This document shows, in pieces, positions 25,820 through 36,256 of a stretch of 64,000 nucleotides of DNA (positions are counted from its first letter, which is position 1; each line of letters starts with the position of its first letter). Both the position numbers and the translations under genes were made by a program. The stretch is taken from contig OY760624.1 in assembly GCA_963663775.1 (NCBI GenBank), positions 1,178,001 through 1,242,000 on the forward strand. Reading direction: 5' to 3'. The notes under the pieces are model-generated. The model saw only the letters and a list, made by a program, of their open reading frames with translations, had not been told where the DNA came from and ran no database searches. The stretch is from G963663775 sp963663775 (GTDB taxonomy: Bacteria; Bacillota; Clostridia; Oscillospirales; Butyricicoccaceae).

Positions 25820-28030
25820 ATGGAGATGGAAAACATGCAGGGCTTTGGGAAGCGTGGGGTTGGATTCACCGACTGGCGGAAAAAGGCGGAAAAAATCAGA
25901 AGATGGAATAAAATGAAACGAGAATGGCGAAATATGCAGAATAAAGGCATGCAATGGATGGAACATCTGAAAGATAGCGTGCAGAAGGTGCAGGCGCAGC
26001 GGCAGGCACGAAAAGCAGATGCCGTGCATGCCACCATGCCGACGCTGAAAACGAAAACCACGGTAAAGGCAAGAATCAAGCGTGCAAACATCCTCATCAT
26101 GACCGTGGGGTTGCTGGGCGTTGGGGTTTTGGCAAGCAGCATTGGCTATGTGGCAACCAGACGGACAGTTGCAGAAAATATGGTGGCAACCGCACAAATT
26201 TCTGCGAATTTGGTGAAATACAAATTAAAAACCACCATGACAGTGGTAGAAACCATGGGCACGTTGGAAAAATTGGCGAGCGACAGCAGTGCGGTGCTGG
26301 ATAAAAAGCACATCATGGAAGATTATATGCGTTACTACAACTGGTATCGAATTGATTATTATGCGCCGAGCGGGAAAAGCATTTTTTATGACAATCGCGA
26401 TGTTGCCACGCAGCCCTATTTCCAAACGGCACTTGCGGGCACATCGGCGATTGGTGACCCCATTTATGATGAGGAATCCAACGATTATGTGGTGAACATC
26501 GCTGCGCCTGTGTGGAGGGACGGAAAGCGCAATGGAACCGTGGTTGGCGTGGCAATGGCACGGCTGCATGCAACGGATTTGAGCAAAATGGTGTCCGATG
26601 TTAAAATCAGTGAAAATGCCAGTGCGTATATCATTGGAGAGCAGGGCAACATGGTCGCCAATGAGGACTATGATTTGGTGAGAAATGCAAGCAATACCAT
26701 AGAAGCCGCAAAAACACAGGCGGATTTGCAGGAATTGGCGGGCTATGAGGCAAAAATGGTCAATCAAGAAAAAGGCTTTGGACAATACACGTATCAGAAG
26801 GAAAAGCTGTTTCTGGCATATTCCCCGATTGGCATGAATGGATGGAGTCTTGCGGTAGAGGCGCCGGTGGATGATTTTATGGGCATCATGAAGCATGGCA
26901 TTTTGCTGACATTGCTGGTGATTGCGGGGGTGTTGCTCCTCACTTTGGTGGTATCCTTTCGAATTGCCAATCGCATCGGCAAACCGATTAGTCAGTGCAC
27001 AGAACGCATTGAACAGCTGGCGCAGGGCGATTTGCATTCCGAAACGCCTGTAGTCGATGGCAGCGATGAAATGGCGGTGCTGGCGGCATCGACCGAGCGA
27101 ATTGTGTCCTGCATGCGCAACGTGATTGAGGACCTGCAACTAGCGCTGGAAGAGATTGCACAAGGTAATTTCGTGGGAAGGCGGATACAGGCGGAGGTCT
27201 ATGTGGGCGATTTTCAGCCGCTGGTGCAGTCGGTATTTGACATTATGAGCACGATGTCCAGTGCAATGCTGACCATTCAAGAGTCCTCGGAGAGCGTGGC
27301 GGTGGGTGCAGAGCGTATTTCTACGGGTGCGCAGACGCTGAGCCAAGGCGCAACCGAGCAGGCAGCATCGGTGGAGCAAATGGCGGTCACCATGGGGGAA
27401 GTGGCAGAAAAGAGCACTGCCAATGCAGACCATTGTGAGCAGGCATGGAAGCAGGCGGAGCAGGCTGCAACAGAGGCGGCAGACAGCAATCATCGCATGC
27501 GGGCACTGCTGGAAGCAACGCAGGACATTCAAGGTACCTCCAAAGAAATCGGAAAAATCATCAAGGACATTGAAGACATTGCATTTCAAACCAATATTTT
27601 AGCCTTGAATGCGGCGGTAGAAGCGGCACGTGCGGGAGAAGCTGGCAAGGGCTTTGCAGTGGTTGCGGGAGAAGTGCGGAGTCTTGCGGTGAAATCAAGT
27701 CAAGCATCTAAAAACACGCAGGTGCTGATTGAAAACGCATTGCGTGCCGCCAAAACAGGCAGCAGCATTGCGCAGGAAACGGCAACATCGCTGAGCAAAG
27801 TGTTGGGCAGTGTTAGTTCCACAGCCGACACCATTCATCAGATTGCAGAGGCATCGGAGCATCAATCCGGCATTATCGCACAGGTGGCGGCAGGGATTGA
27901 ACAAATCTCCACCGTGGTGCAAAGCAATTCTGCAACCGCAGAAGAAAGTGCAGCTGCCAGTGACCAGCTGTCAGAGCAGTCCAAAATGCTCCAGCAGTTG
28001 GTTGCACGGTTTCAGCTGCAAAAGGCGTAG
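25820..28030 (+). CDS. Methyl-accepting chemotaxis protein
   Basis: The 736-residue receptor has a long positively charged cytoplasmic N-terminus (1-88), a first membrane helix (about 90-112), an extracellular Cache-type sensor domain (about 115-350), a second helix (about 359-382), a HAMP domain and a C-terminal signalling domain. The hairpin tip DIAFQTNILALNAAVEAARA lies near residues 585-604. GGGGAGG 10 bases before the ATG supports the start; a later Met cannot be excluded. It probably signals through the neighbouring CheW. The ligand is unknown, but Cache domains often bind amino acids or organic acids. Confidence 0.93.
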   Translation: MEMENMQGFGKRGVGFTDWRKKAEKIRRWNKMKREWRNMQNKGMQWMEHLKDSVQKVQAQRQARKADAVHATMPTLKTKTTVKARIKRANILIMTVGLLGVGVLASSIGYVATRRTVAENMVATAQISANLVKYKLKTTMTVVETMGTLEKLASDSSAVLDKKHIMEDYMRYYNWYRIDYYAPSGKSIFYDNRDVATQPYFQTALAGTSAIGDPIYDEESNDYVVNIAAPVWRDGKRNGTVVGVAMARLHATDLSKMVSDVKISENASAYIIGEQGNMVANEDYDLVRNASNTIEAAKTQADLQELAGYEAKMVNQEKGFGQYTYQKEKLFLAYSPIGMNGWSLAVEAPVDDFMGIMKHGILLTLLVIAGVLLLTLVVSFRIANRIGKPISQCTERIEQLAQGDLHSETPVVDGSDEMAVLAASTERIVSCMRNVIEDLQLALEEIAQGNFVGRRIQAEVYVGDFQPLVQSVFDIMSTMSSAMLTIQESSESVAVGAERISTGAQTLSQGATEQAASVEQMAVTMGEVAEKSTANADHCEQAWKQAEQAATEAADSNHRMRALLEATQDIQGTSKEIGKIIKDIEDIAFQTNILALNAAVEAARAGEAGKGFAVVAGEVRSLAVKSSQASKNTQVLIENALRAAKTGSSIAQETATSLSKVLGSVSSTADTIHQIAEASEHQSGIIAQVAAGIEQISTVVQSNSATAEESAAASDQLSEQSKMLQQLVARFQLQKA

Positions 28031-28063
28031 TCTTGGAGTGAGAGGCGGCGCAAACGAAACGAC

Positions 28064-28110
28064 AATATGGGCTTATGTGAAGATGCGGGTCACATAAGCC
28101 CATATTTTTA
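28064..28110 (+). terminator. Terminator after the chemoreceptor gene
   Basis: A perfect 17-bp stem (28064-28080 with 28090-28106) ends in a T-rich run. Confidence 0.85.
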
Positions 28111-28120
28111 GCAATAACTG

Positions 28121-28149
28121 TTGACAATGTACAGAAAAGGATTGATAAT
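28121..28149 (+). promoter_or_regulatory. Promoter of the glycosyltransferase gene
   Basis: TTGACA and GATAAT are 17 bp apart, starting just after the preceding terminator. Confidence 0.65.
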
Positions 28150-28273
28150 AAATAATATATGCCCTGTTTTGTCGTTAAGACGGGGGAGGTTGCTGAAAAA
28201 TTACACTTCGTATCAATACGGCTTTCGTTGCAGCGTGGTTGAACAAGGATGATAAAAAGGGGAGGGTTCATTT

Positions 28274-30361
28274 ATGCTCCTGTCCATTGGGATGATTGTA
28301 AAAAATGAAGAAAAATATTTGGGACGCTGCTTAGAAGCACTGCAGCCATTGCTGCAGCAGGTCGATAGCGAATTGATTATTGTGGATACCGGGTCGACAG
28401 ACCGTACCGTTGAGATTGCAAAGGCGTTTACCGATAAAGTATATTTTTTTGAATGGTGCAATGACTTTTCGGCGGCAAGAAATGCCGGCTTGAAGCGTGC
28501 CTGCGGCGAATGGTTCATGGGGCTGGATGCGGATGAAATCTTCACCGACAGCATTCAGGAAATCATTTCGTTTTTTCATACAGGTGCATATAAAAACTAT
28601 GCAGGTGCGAATTTTATTGTGAGAAACGCAAATGATGAGCAATGGAAGACCTATGCAGATGCACGAGTAGCTCGATTGACCAAAATCTATCCGAATACCC
28701 GATACATTAACAGCATTCACGAGAAATTAACACCCATCAAGAAGCCGATGAAAGCATTAGATGCCATTGCATTGCATTATGGATATATGCAGGCGGATAA
28801 AAATTTTATCCAAGAAAAACTACAGCGCAATATCAATTTGCTAAAGCAGGTCTTGGAAAAAGACCCTGCCGACAGCAAGGTGTATTATGATATCGGCAAA
28901 ACATATGCGCTGGCGCAGCAACTGGAAGCGGCACTGCAATACTATGAGCAGGGATTGCAGTATGCTGTTGATGCAAGTGCATATATGCAGCCCGCACTAT
29001 TTTATGAAAAAGTGAGAACTTTGGCGGAGTTAGAGCGGTTTGGAGAAGCTGAAATACTGATAGATGCATACTTTGCTGAAAAGAAGGAGAAAAGCATTTA
29101 TGATGTGGAAATGGCATATATAGCAGGATTTTTAGCATATGAAAGAAAAGCATATAAGAAAGCTGTCGCAGCATTTCAGCTTTATTTGAACGCTTGGAAC
29201 GTATATCAGAAAAAGCAATATTCCGAGCGGGAGGTCATGCTGCATGAAGAACATCATGTAGCACAAGCGTATTTTCAAGAAGCGGTGCTAAAACTGGTAA
29301 TTTCGTTGACAGCGATTAGGGAATATCAAGAAGCACAGCAAACGGCAAAACGTTATTTTAAAGCAGAGTGGTATACGAGCATATATGGCGAAAAAATGCT
29401 GCAAATGGAATTTGTTGCAATGGAGCGGTGCGCCGACTTTTCACGCCTCACACAGTTGTATCAAATGCTGGAAAACAGCAGCAGAGAGCAAGAATTTTTG
29501 CAGCGGATAGAAGAAGCGATTGGAAATGAGGCATATGCAGGACAGGTGCTGCAAACGCTGGCACAGATGGATAGTTTGGCGGGATATATCCAAATGAACC
29601 GCATGCGGTATCAATTTCGCTGCGGGGAACTGCAAAAGGAAACGGTAGAGGCGTTTATTTCTGCGCTTGTAGAGTGGAAACCAATCCATGCGGATGTGCT
29701 GTATTTTGCGCTGTATGTTGGCTGTGATTGGAAGCTGCTGCAGGAGAAAGTGGAGATTCGCGCGCTGAATGCACTTTTGGTGGAAAGTCCGTATTTGCAT
29801 TTTACAGATTTGCCCCGTGTGCTGTGCGAGGTAGCTCGGCGCAAAGGGAAGGATGGTTCAATTCGGCAAAGCTTTTGGTTGACCCATTTGTGCTTTTGGA
29901 GTTTGATGGCGCAAAATGGGGCAGAAAACGAGCGGCTACAGCTTTGCGGCGTCTATGCAGAGGCGGCAAACACTTGCGTCGAGTGGCTGTATCAGGAAGA
30001 GGTGCTGGAGGAAAGCACCCAAAGCTTAATTCCAACGCCGTTGCGGGTGGGATATTATTTTTATAGTGCCATGCAAGCAGATTCTTTTCAGAAAAAGGCG
30101 GTCTATTGGAAAGCAGCTGTGAAGGTTTGCGCAAAAATGGAGCAAGTGACAAAGCTTCTGATAAACGAACATGCAGAGCGGCAACAGGTGGAAGCTGAGC
30201 AGGCACAGCTGCAGAAATATGCAGAAATCGTCAAAAGCAATATTCGTGCCATGATACAACAAGGACAGCTGGAACAAGCAAACGAGCTGCTTACAGAATA
30301 TGAAAAAATTTGTCCCGCAGATGAAGAACTGTGGACGATGAAACAGAGTTTGGTCAAATAG
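28274..30361 (+). CDS. Family 2 glycosyltransferase with TPR-like helical tail
   Basis: The first 230 residues are a GT-A glycosyltransferase: IGMIVKNEEKYLGRCL, DTGSTDRT at 38-45 and a DXD-type metal motif GLDADE near 84-88. The rest of the 695 residues is alpha-helical, with TPR-like repeats (for example DIGKTYALAQQLEAALQYYE). This arrangement resembles SunS-like or Tetratricopeptide glycosyltransferases that modify proteins or peptides. The acceptor is unknown; flagellin, S-layer proteins or a peptide are possible, and neighbouring genes do not decide this. The start has GGGGAGGG upstream. Confidence 0.88.
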   Translation: MLLSIGMIVKNEEKYLGRCLEALQPLLQQVDSELIIVDTGSTDRTVEIAKAFTDKVYFFEWCNDFSAARNAGLKRACGEWFMGLDADEIFTDSIQEIISFFHTGAYKNYAGANFIVRNANDEQWKTYADARVARLTKIYPNTRYINSIHEKLTPIKKPMKALDAIALHYGYMQADKNFIQEKLQRNINLLKQVLEKDPADSKVYYDIGKTYALAQQLEAALQYYEQGLQYAVDASAYMQPALFYEKVRTLAELERFGEAEILIDAYFAEKKEKSIYDVEMAYIAGFLAYERKAYKKAVAAFQLYLNAWNVYQKKQYSEREVMLHEEHHVAQAYFQEAVLKLVISLTAIREYQEAQQTAKRYFKAEWYTSIYGEKMLQMEFVAMERCADFSRLTQLYQMLENSSREQEFLQRIEEAIGNEAYAGQVLQTLAQMDSLAGYIQMNRMRYQFRCGELQKETVEAFISALVEWKPIHADVLYFALYVGCDWKLLQEKVEIRALNALLVESPYLHFTDLPRVLCEVARRKGKDGSIRQSFWLTHLCFWSLMAQNGAENERLQLCGVYAEAANTCVEWLYQEEVLEESTQSLIPTPLRVGYYFYSAMQADSFQKKAVYWKAAVKVCAKMEQVTKLLINEHAERQQVEAEQAQLQKYAEIVKSNIRAMIQQGQLEQANELLTEYEKICPADEELWTMKQSLVK

Positions 30362-30367
30362 TGCGCA

Positions 30368-30411
30368 AAACCCCCATGTGTCCCCTAGAGATAGGGAAAG
30401 CATGGGGGTTT
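30368..30411. terminator. Terminator between the glycosyltransferase and rpe
   Basis: An 11-bp stem (AAACCCCCATG with CATGGGGGTTT) has a further inner pairing. It lies between convergent genes and can serve both. Confidence 0.75.
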
Positions 30412-30440
30412 GTATAACGTGCAGAGCAAAAGACAGCTTC

Positions 30441-31124
30441 TTATTTTGTCCAGGTTGCCTGACCGATGCCGACACGGAATTTCTCCAGAAATTCACGGAC
30501 GTTTTCGGAAATATCGCCGTTGAAAACCGCAGAGCCTGCCACAATGACATCGGCACCGGCGGCAATGATGTCCTCTACGTTGGTGATTTTTGCACCGCCG
30601 TCAATCTCCAATTCGCATTTGTAGCCATTGTCTTGAATCGCCTTGCGCACGGTACGGATTTTGTCCATGCTTTCCGGAATGAAGCCTTGTCCGCCGAAAC
30701 CGGGTTCAACAGTCATCAGCAACACCATGTCGCAGTACGGCAGCAGCGGCAGCAGTACATCAACGGGCGTGCCCGGCTTGATGGTGCAGCTGGCTTTGAC
30801 ACCTGCGGCACGGATTTTTTTCAGCTGCTCCAAGGTGTCGCCGTTGGATTCATAATGCACGGTGATGATGTCCGCACCTGCTTGAATGAAATCATCCAGA
30901 TATTGGTCTGGGTTGGAAATCATCAGATGTACATCAAGGACACCGCTGCAGGATTTGCGGATGGCTTTGACAACCGGTGCGCCAATCGTGATGTTTGGTA
31001 CGAAATGTCCGTCCATGACATCAATGTGGATATATTCAGCGCCTGCGGCGGTGGCGGTGCGAATATCACGGGATAGATTGGCAAAATCAGCGGAAAGAAT
31101 AGATGGGGAAAGTGTAATTTTCAT
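30441..31124 (-). CDS. rpe: Ribulose-phosphate 3-epimerase
   Basis: Rpe interconverts ribulose 5-phosphate and xylulose 5-phosphate in the pentose phosphate pathway. The 227 residues show SPSILSADFANL, the metal ligands in YIHIDVMDGHFVPN (His33, Asp35), DVHLMI and EIDGGA. The ATG at 31124 is behind AGGAGG; the longer open frame upstream has no matching features. In many Firmicutes rpe follows rsgA and prkC, but here it stands alone. Confidence 0.96.
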   Translation of the reverse strand: MKITLSPSILSADFANLSRDIRTATAAGAEYIHIDVMDGHFVPNITIGAPVVKAIRKSCSGVLDVHLMISNPDQYLDDFIQAGADIITVHYESNGDTLEQLKKIRAAGVKASCTIKPGTPVDVLLPLLPYCDMVLLMTVEPGFGGQGFIPESMDKIRTVRKAIQDNGYKCELEIDGGAKITNVEDIIAAGADVIVAGSAVFNGDISENVREFLEKFRVGIGQATWTK

Positions 31125-31419
31125 GAAGAAGAAACCTCCTTGTGTTTTTGGAAACGATGCACACGAAAAACGTAGATGACATAGGATAAAGCACACAAAC
31201 GAGTGGTCATGGCTGCAGCTGTATCCGCACAAGGTGCGACAAGTGACATCGTTTTTGAAATAACAGGGGTGGTGCTTTTTGTGAGTGCGACCCCTGCGTG
31301 TTGTTTCCAATAGATTCAGTATACACTACCCGACCCGAGAATTCAAAACAAAAGAACGAGCATCGAAAAAAACAGAAGAGATTTTGGGGCGGAACAAGCA
31401 GAAGTTTTTTGCCGCTCTC
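31125..31419. other. Intergenic region between divergent rpe and purL
   Basis: About 300 bases hold no supported gene. No purine riboswitch, PurBox pair or T-box was recognised. Confidence 0.4.
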
Positions 31420-31448
31420 TTGATTTTTATTGCGGAAAACGGTATCAT
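31420..31448 (+). promoter_or_regulatory. Promoter of purL
   Basis: TTGATT and TATCAT are 17 bp apart, about 80 bases before the start. Confidence 0.5.
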
Positions 31449-31528
31449 ATAAGAGAAAATGTCAATCACGATGCGTTGGAAAGATTCGTTACACGCAAGA
31501 TGCATCCGTAGAAAAGGAGTTTATCAAT

Positions 31529-34500
31529 ATGGGAGTTTTAAGGTGCTTTGCGGAGAAGCGAGAGGGCTTTGACGTAGAGGCAAGAAGTGTGCTTGCAAGC
31601 CTGCGTGATTTATTGGAAATTAAGGGGCTGACGCAGGTGCGCTACCTATGTCGATATGATGTGGAGGGGCTGGACGAACAGACCTATGAGCAGGCAAAAA
31701 CCATTGTGTTTTCGGAGCCGATGGCGGATGTGTGCTATGATGAAGCGTTTCCGCTGCCAGACGTGAACCATCGCATCCTTGCTGTGGAATCTTTGCCGGG
31801 GCAGTTTGACCAGCGTGCAGATTCCTGCGCACAGTGCATCCAGTTGATGACACAGGGTGAACGACCGAGTGTTGCCGCAGCAAAGGTATTCCTCTTTGAG
31901 GGCACTTTGTCTGATGCGGATATGGATAAAATTCGGGAATATCTCATCAACCCGGTGGATGCCAGAGAGGCATCTCTCGACAAGCCGTCCACCCTGCAGG
32001 CGGTGTACGAAATCCCCAAAGAAGTGCAGACGGTGGAAGGATTTACCGCTATGGACGAGGGAAAGCTGCAGACGCTGCTTTCTGACTTGGGCTTGGCGAT
32101 GGATTTGGATGACTTGAAGTTCCTGCAACACTATTTTGCGCAGGAAGAGCAACGCAATCCAACCATTACCGAAGTGCGCATGGTGGACACCTATTGGTCT
32201 GACCACTGCCGCCACACCACCTTTTTGACCGAACTAGACCAAGTGACCATTGATGACCCGTTGGTGCAGGAAGCATTTGACCGCTACCTTGCGGCACGTG
32301 TCGAGGTATATGGCGCAGAAAAGGCAGCAAAGCGTCCCGTTACCTTGATGGATGTCGCAACAGCGGCAACGAAGGTACTGAAAAAACGTGGCTATTTGGA
32401 AAATTTGGACGAAAGTGAAGAAATCAATGCGTGCTCCATTCGTGTGGAAGCAGAAATTGACGGCAAAAAAGAACCTTGGCTGCTGATGTTCAAAAATGAA
32501 ACGCATAACCATCCCACCGAAATTGAACCGTTTGGCGGTGCGGCAACCTGCTTGGGCGGTGCGATTCGTGACCCGCTTTCCGGCAGAAGCTATGTCTATC
32601 AGGCAATGCGTGTAACGGGTGCCGGCGACCCGACGGTTTCGATTGGAGAAACCTTGCCGCATAAGCTGCCGCAGCGCAAGCTGGTGACGACGGCGGCTGC
32701 GGGATACTCTTCTTACGGCAACCAAATTGGGTTAGCAACCGGTATGGTGCACGAGTTCTATCATCCGGGTTATGTTGCCAAGCGCATGGAAATTGGTGCG
32801 GTTGTGGGTGCGGCCCCTCTGGAAAATGTGGTGCGTGAAGTGCCGGATGCGGGCGATATTATCATTTTACTGGGCGGACGCACGGGACGTGACGGCTGCG
32901 GCGGTGCAACCGGTTCGTCCAAAAGCCACACAGAAGATTCGTTGGAAACCTGCGGCGCAGAGGTGCAAAAGGGTAACCCCCCGGAAGAACGCAAGATTCA
33001 GCGATTGTTCCGCAATGGGGACGTTACCCGCATGATTCGCCGCTGCAATGACTTTGGTGCAGGCGGTGTATCCGTTGCCATTGGTGAGTTGGCAGATGGA
33101 CTGGATATTCAGCTGGATGCTGTGCCGAAGAAATATGACGGTTTGGATGGCACAGAGCTTGCCATTTCAGAATCGCAAGAGCGTATGGCGGTTGTCGTAG
33201 CACCGGAAAATGTAGAAAAATTCATCGAAGCGGCGCAAAAAGAAAACCTAGAGGCGGTTGTTGTAGCAAAAGTCACGGATACCAATCGCCTGCGTATGAC
33301 GTGGAACGGCAAGACTATTGTGGACGTTTCCCGTGATTTCCTCAATACCAATGGCTGCGCAAAGCATGTGGATGCAACCATTCCGCAGCTGAATGTGCCG
33401 GGCTTTTTTGCAGAGCCTACCGGTGACGGATTTGGCGAAAAAATCCTGTCAAACTGTGCGACTTTGGGCATCTGTCATGAGCGTGGCTTGGTGGAACGGT
33501 TTGACAGCACCATTGGTGCATCATCTGTGCTGATGCCATTTGGCGGCAAAAACCAACTGACCCCGACACAGGTCATGGCGGCAACGCTGCCGGCACTGCA
33601 CGGACAGTGTGCGACGGCTTCGGTCATGGCATATGGCTTCGACCCGTATTTCACAGCGGAAAACACCTTTTTGGGGGCGTCCTGTGCGGTGATTGAATCG
33701 GTGGCAAAATTGGTAGCGGCAGGCTGTGACTATAAAACTGCATATCTGACCTTCCAAGAATATTTTGAACGGTTGGGACGTGACCCGCACAAGTTTGGCA
33801 AGCCTCTGGCGGCACTGCTCGGTGCATATAAGGCACAGGAAGAGCTGCATTTGGCGGCAATTGGCGGCAAAGACTCCATGAGCGGCACCTACAATGAACT
33901 GCACGTGCCCCCGACCTTGGTTTCCTTTGCGATTGCGCCACAGTCTGCGGACAAGCTGATTTCGCCCGAATTTAAGGCGGCGGGACATCCGGTTTATTGC
34001 TTTGATGCGCAGTTTGACCCGGATGGTATTCCGGATTATGCATCGATTCAGGAAATGTGGGAAATGGTGCAGGAATCCATTGCATCCGGAAAAATTGTTT
34101 CTGCATGGGCACTGACGGTGGGCGGCGTTGCCGCAGGCATTTGCAAGATGGCAGTGGGCAACGACATCGGCTTTGCCTTTGATGATGAATTCCCGAGCGA
34201 AGCACTGTTCATGAAGAATTTCGGCGGTATCATTGTAGAAGCCATTGAAGAGTTGCCGGCAGGCTGGCTGATGGGGCATACCACGCAGGAGCAGACCATC
34301 ACTATTCAAGGGGCGGCTGTGACATTGGATGCCGTCAAGGCGGCACTGGAAGGCACTTTGGAAACCGTGTTCCCCACCTGCGCAGGTGCAGAAGACCCGC
34401 AGCTGCAGACGGTATCCTACAGCGAACGGCATGTGGGCGCTCCGGCAGTCAAGAGCGCAAAGCCGCTGGCAGTCATTCCGGTGTTCCCCGGCACAAACTG

Positions 34501-35257
34501 CGAATATGACACGGCTCGTGCAGTGGAAAACGCAGGCGGCAAGGCTGAACTGGTGGTGGTGCGCAATTATTCCCACGAAGCACTGGAACAGTCTGCACAG
34601 GAACTGGAAGCGGCAATCCGTCGCAGCCAGATGATGATTTTGCCGGGCGGATTCTCCGGCGGTGATGAACCAGACGGTTCGGGCAAGTTTATTGCGTCCT
34701 TCCTGCGAAATCCTGCCATCAAGGGTGCCGTGCACGAACTTTTGGGACAGCGTGACGGCTTGATGCTGGGTATCTGCAATGGCTTCCAAGCGCTGATTAA
34801 GCTGGGATTGGTGCCGTTTGGCGAAATTCGTGATTTGGATGAAAATGCACCGACGCTGACCTTTAACCTAATTGGTCGTCACCAGTCACGCTATGTCACC
34901 ACCCGTGTGGCATCGGTCAAGAGTCCTTGGCTGAGCAGCTGTGAGGTGGGGGATTTGCACTCGATTGCGATTTCTCACGGAGAAGGTCGTTTTGTAGCAC
35001 CGCAGGCAGTTGTGGAAGATTTGATTCGCAATGGTCAAGTGGCATTCCAATATACCGACCACTTGGGTGCACCGTCCATGGACATTGCGCACAATCCGAA
35101 TGGTTCGATGTGTGCGATTGAGGGCATTTGCAGCCCAGACGGTCGTGTGCTGGGAAAAATGGGACATACCGAGCGTTATAGCCAGTATGTGGGCAAAAAT
35201 ATTTATGGCGAAAAGTATCAGCCGATTTTTGAAAACGGTGTAAAATACTTTAAATAA
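31529..35257 (+). CDS. purL: Phosphoribosylformylglycinamidine synthase, large single-chain form
   Basis: This enzyme makes FGAM from FGAR, ATP and glutamine in purine synthesis. At 1242 residues it is the fused form, with the synthase domains (DTYWSDHCRHTTF near 217, NETHNHPTEIEPFGGAATCLGG near 322, given by its first part NETHNHPTEIEPFGG) and a C-terminal class I glutaminase with its Cys in LGICNGFQAL near residue 1082 and a SHGEGRF segment. So no separate PurQ or PurS is needed. The start at 31529 has AAAGGAG; the upstream in-frame start at 31430 overlaps the promoter. It stands alone, not in a pur operon. Confidence 0.97.
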   Translation: MGVLRCFAEKREGFDVEARSVLASLRDLLEIKGLTQVRYLCRYDVEGLDEQTYEQAKTIVFSEPMADVCYDEAFPLPDVNHRILAVESLPGQFDQRADSCAQCIQLMTQGERPSVAAAKVFLFEGTLSDADMDKIREYLINPVDAREASLDKPSTLQAVYEIPKEVQTVEGFTAMDEGKLQTLLSDLGLAMDLDDLKFLQHYFAQEEQRNPTITEVRMVDTYWSDHCRHTTFLTELDQVTIDDPLVQEAFDRYLAARVEVYGAEKAAKRPVTLMDVATAATKVLKKRGYLENLDESEEINACSIRVEAEIDGKKEPWLLMFKNETHNHPTEIEPFGGAATCLGGAIRDPLSGRSYVYQAMRVTGAGDPTVSIGETLPHKLPQRKLVTTAAAGYSSYGNQIGLATGMVHEFYHPGYVAKRMEIGAVVGAAPLENVVREVPDAGDIIILLGGRTGRDGCGGATGSSKSHTEDSLETCGAEVQKGNPPEERKIQRLFRNGDVTRMIRRCNDFGAGGVSVAIGELADGLDIQLDAVPKKYDGLDGTELAISESQERMAVVVAPENVEKFIEAAQKENLEAVVVAKVTDTNRLRMTWNGKTIVDVSRDFLNTNGCAKHVDATIPQLNVPGFFAEPTGDGFGEKILSNCATLGICHERGLVERFDSTIGASSVLMPFGGKNQLTPTQVMAATLPALHGQCATASVMAYGFDPYFTAENTFLGASCAVIESVAKLVAAGCDYKTAYLTFQEYFERLGRDPHKFGKPLAALLGAYKAQEELHLAAIGGKDSMSGTYNELHVPPTLVSFAIAPQSADKLISPEFKAAGHPVYCFDAQFDPDGIPDYASIQEMWEMVQESIASGKIVSAWALTVGGVAAGICKMAVGNDIGFAFDDEFPSEALFMKNFGGIIVEAIEELPAGWLMGHTTQEQTITIQGAAVTLDAVKAALEGTLETVFPTCAGAEDPQLQTVSYSERHVGAPAVKSAKPLAVIPVFPGTNCEYDTARAVENAGGKAELVVVRNYSHEALEQSAQELEAAIRRSQMMILPGGFSGGDEPDGSGKFIASFLRNPAIKGAVHELLGQRDGLMLGICNGFQALIKLGLVPFGEIRDLDENAPTLTFNLIGRHQSRYVTTRVASVKSPWLSSCEVGDLHSIAISHGEGRFVAPQAVVEDLIRNGQVAFQYTDHLGAPSMDIAHNPNGSMCAIEGICSPDGRVLGKMGHTERYSQYVGKNIYGEKYQPIFENGVKYFK

Positions 35258-35270
35258 TTGCAATAATATA

Positions 35271-35307
35271 AAAAACCACGGTTGAGTGTTTCTCAATCGT
35301 GGTTTTT
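35271..35307. terminator. Bidirectional terminator between purL and truA
   Basis: A 16-bp stem with one G-U pair has an A-run on one side and a T-run on the other. It lies between convergent genes. Confidence 0.9.
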
Positions 35308-35314
35308 GTTTGCA

Positions 35315-36061
35315 TCAGGGGTCTTCGTAAAAAATCTGCTCCAATCGTAAGCCGTGCGGCGGCATGGTTAACCCTGCTTGTGCACGATCGCAGCTGTTTA
35401 AAATCTGCACCATGTCCTCGGGGCGACGCTTGCCCATGCCGACTTCTACCAATGTGCCGGTCAGAATGCGCACCATGTGATAGAGGAAACCATTTCCGTC
35501 AAAGGTGATGCGGATTTCATCGCCAAGACGCTCAATTTGAATACCATAAATGGTGCGCACAGTGGATTTTTTGAAGCGTTTTAGGCTGCAAAAGGCACGG
35601 AAATCATGTGTGCCAAGCAAGAAAGAGGCGGCATCCTGCATAGCGGACACATCCAGAGGGTCGGTCCAAGGACACAGGTATTTGCGCTCAAAAACATTGG
35701 GGACGGTGCTTGTCCAAAGGCGATAACAATATTGCTTGCGCTTGGCATTCAATCGGGCGTGAAAGCGTGGGTCAGCGAGGGTGCACTGGGTTACGGCAAT
35801 GTCCGAGGGGAGATAATGGTTGCAGTAATCGAGTATTTCGGCGGGCGTTTGGTCGGTGCGTAGCTTGCAGTGCGCCACCTGTGCCAAAGCATGCACCCCT
35901 GCATCGGTACGCCCTGCGCCATGAATTTCGACAGCGTGCCCGACCATTTTGGAAAGCACCTGCTCTAGCTTGCCTTGAATGGTGTGTTCGGTGTTGGTCT
36001 GTCGCTGCCAGCCGTTGTAGCGAGAACCGTCATATTGTAAGAAAAAGCAGAAATTTTTCAT
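35315..36061 (-). CDS. truA: tRNA pseudouridine(38-40) synthase
   Basis: TruA makes pseudouridine at tRNA positions 38-40. The 248 residues contain the catalytic Asp53 in GAGRTDAGVHA, and the YDGSRYNGWQRQ start and FLYHMVRILTGTL of the family. GGAGGAAT precedes the ATG at 36061. In other Firmicutes it belongs to the ribosomal-protein cluster with cbiO/ecfT, but it is alone here. Confidence 0.96.
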   Translation of the reverse strand: MKNFCFFLQYDGSRYNGWQRQTNTEHTIQGKLEQVLSKMVGHAVEIHGAGRTDAGVHALAQVAHCKLRTDQTPAEILDYCNHYLPSDIAVTQCTLADPRFHARLNAKRKQYCYRLWTSTVPNVFERKYLCPWTDPLDVSAMQDAASFLLGTHDFRAFCSLKRFKKSTVRTIYGIQIERLGDEIRITFDGNGFLYHMVRILTGTLVEVGMGKRRPEDMVQILNSCDRAQAGLTMPPHGLRLEQIFYEDP

Positions 36062-36256
36062 TTTATTCCTCCTAGATAGCAATTGCACTGCTAGTATAGC
36101 ATGAAAAAAGTTTTGATACAATGCAAAGCGTTTTTTTGGTTACTTTTATAAGGACACATGCGCAAATATACGCTCGCAGGACACAGAAACTACACAGTTT
36201 TTCAGTAAGATAAAAGACAATCAGTAAAATAGTAAATTTCGGAAAGGAAAGAAAGT

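Noticed and set aside
33521..34789. 422-codon open frame antisense to purL
   Set aside because: It lies wholly inside the conserved purL reading frame, and its Cys/His-rich product is typical of antisense shadows.
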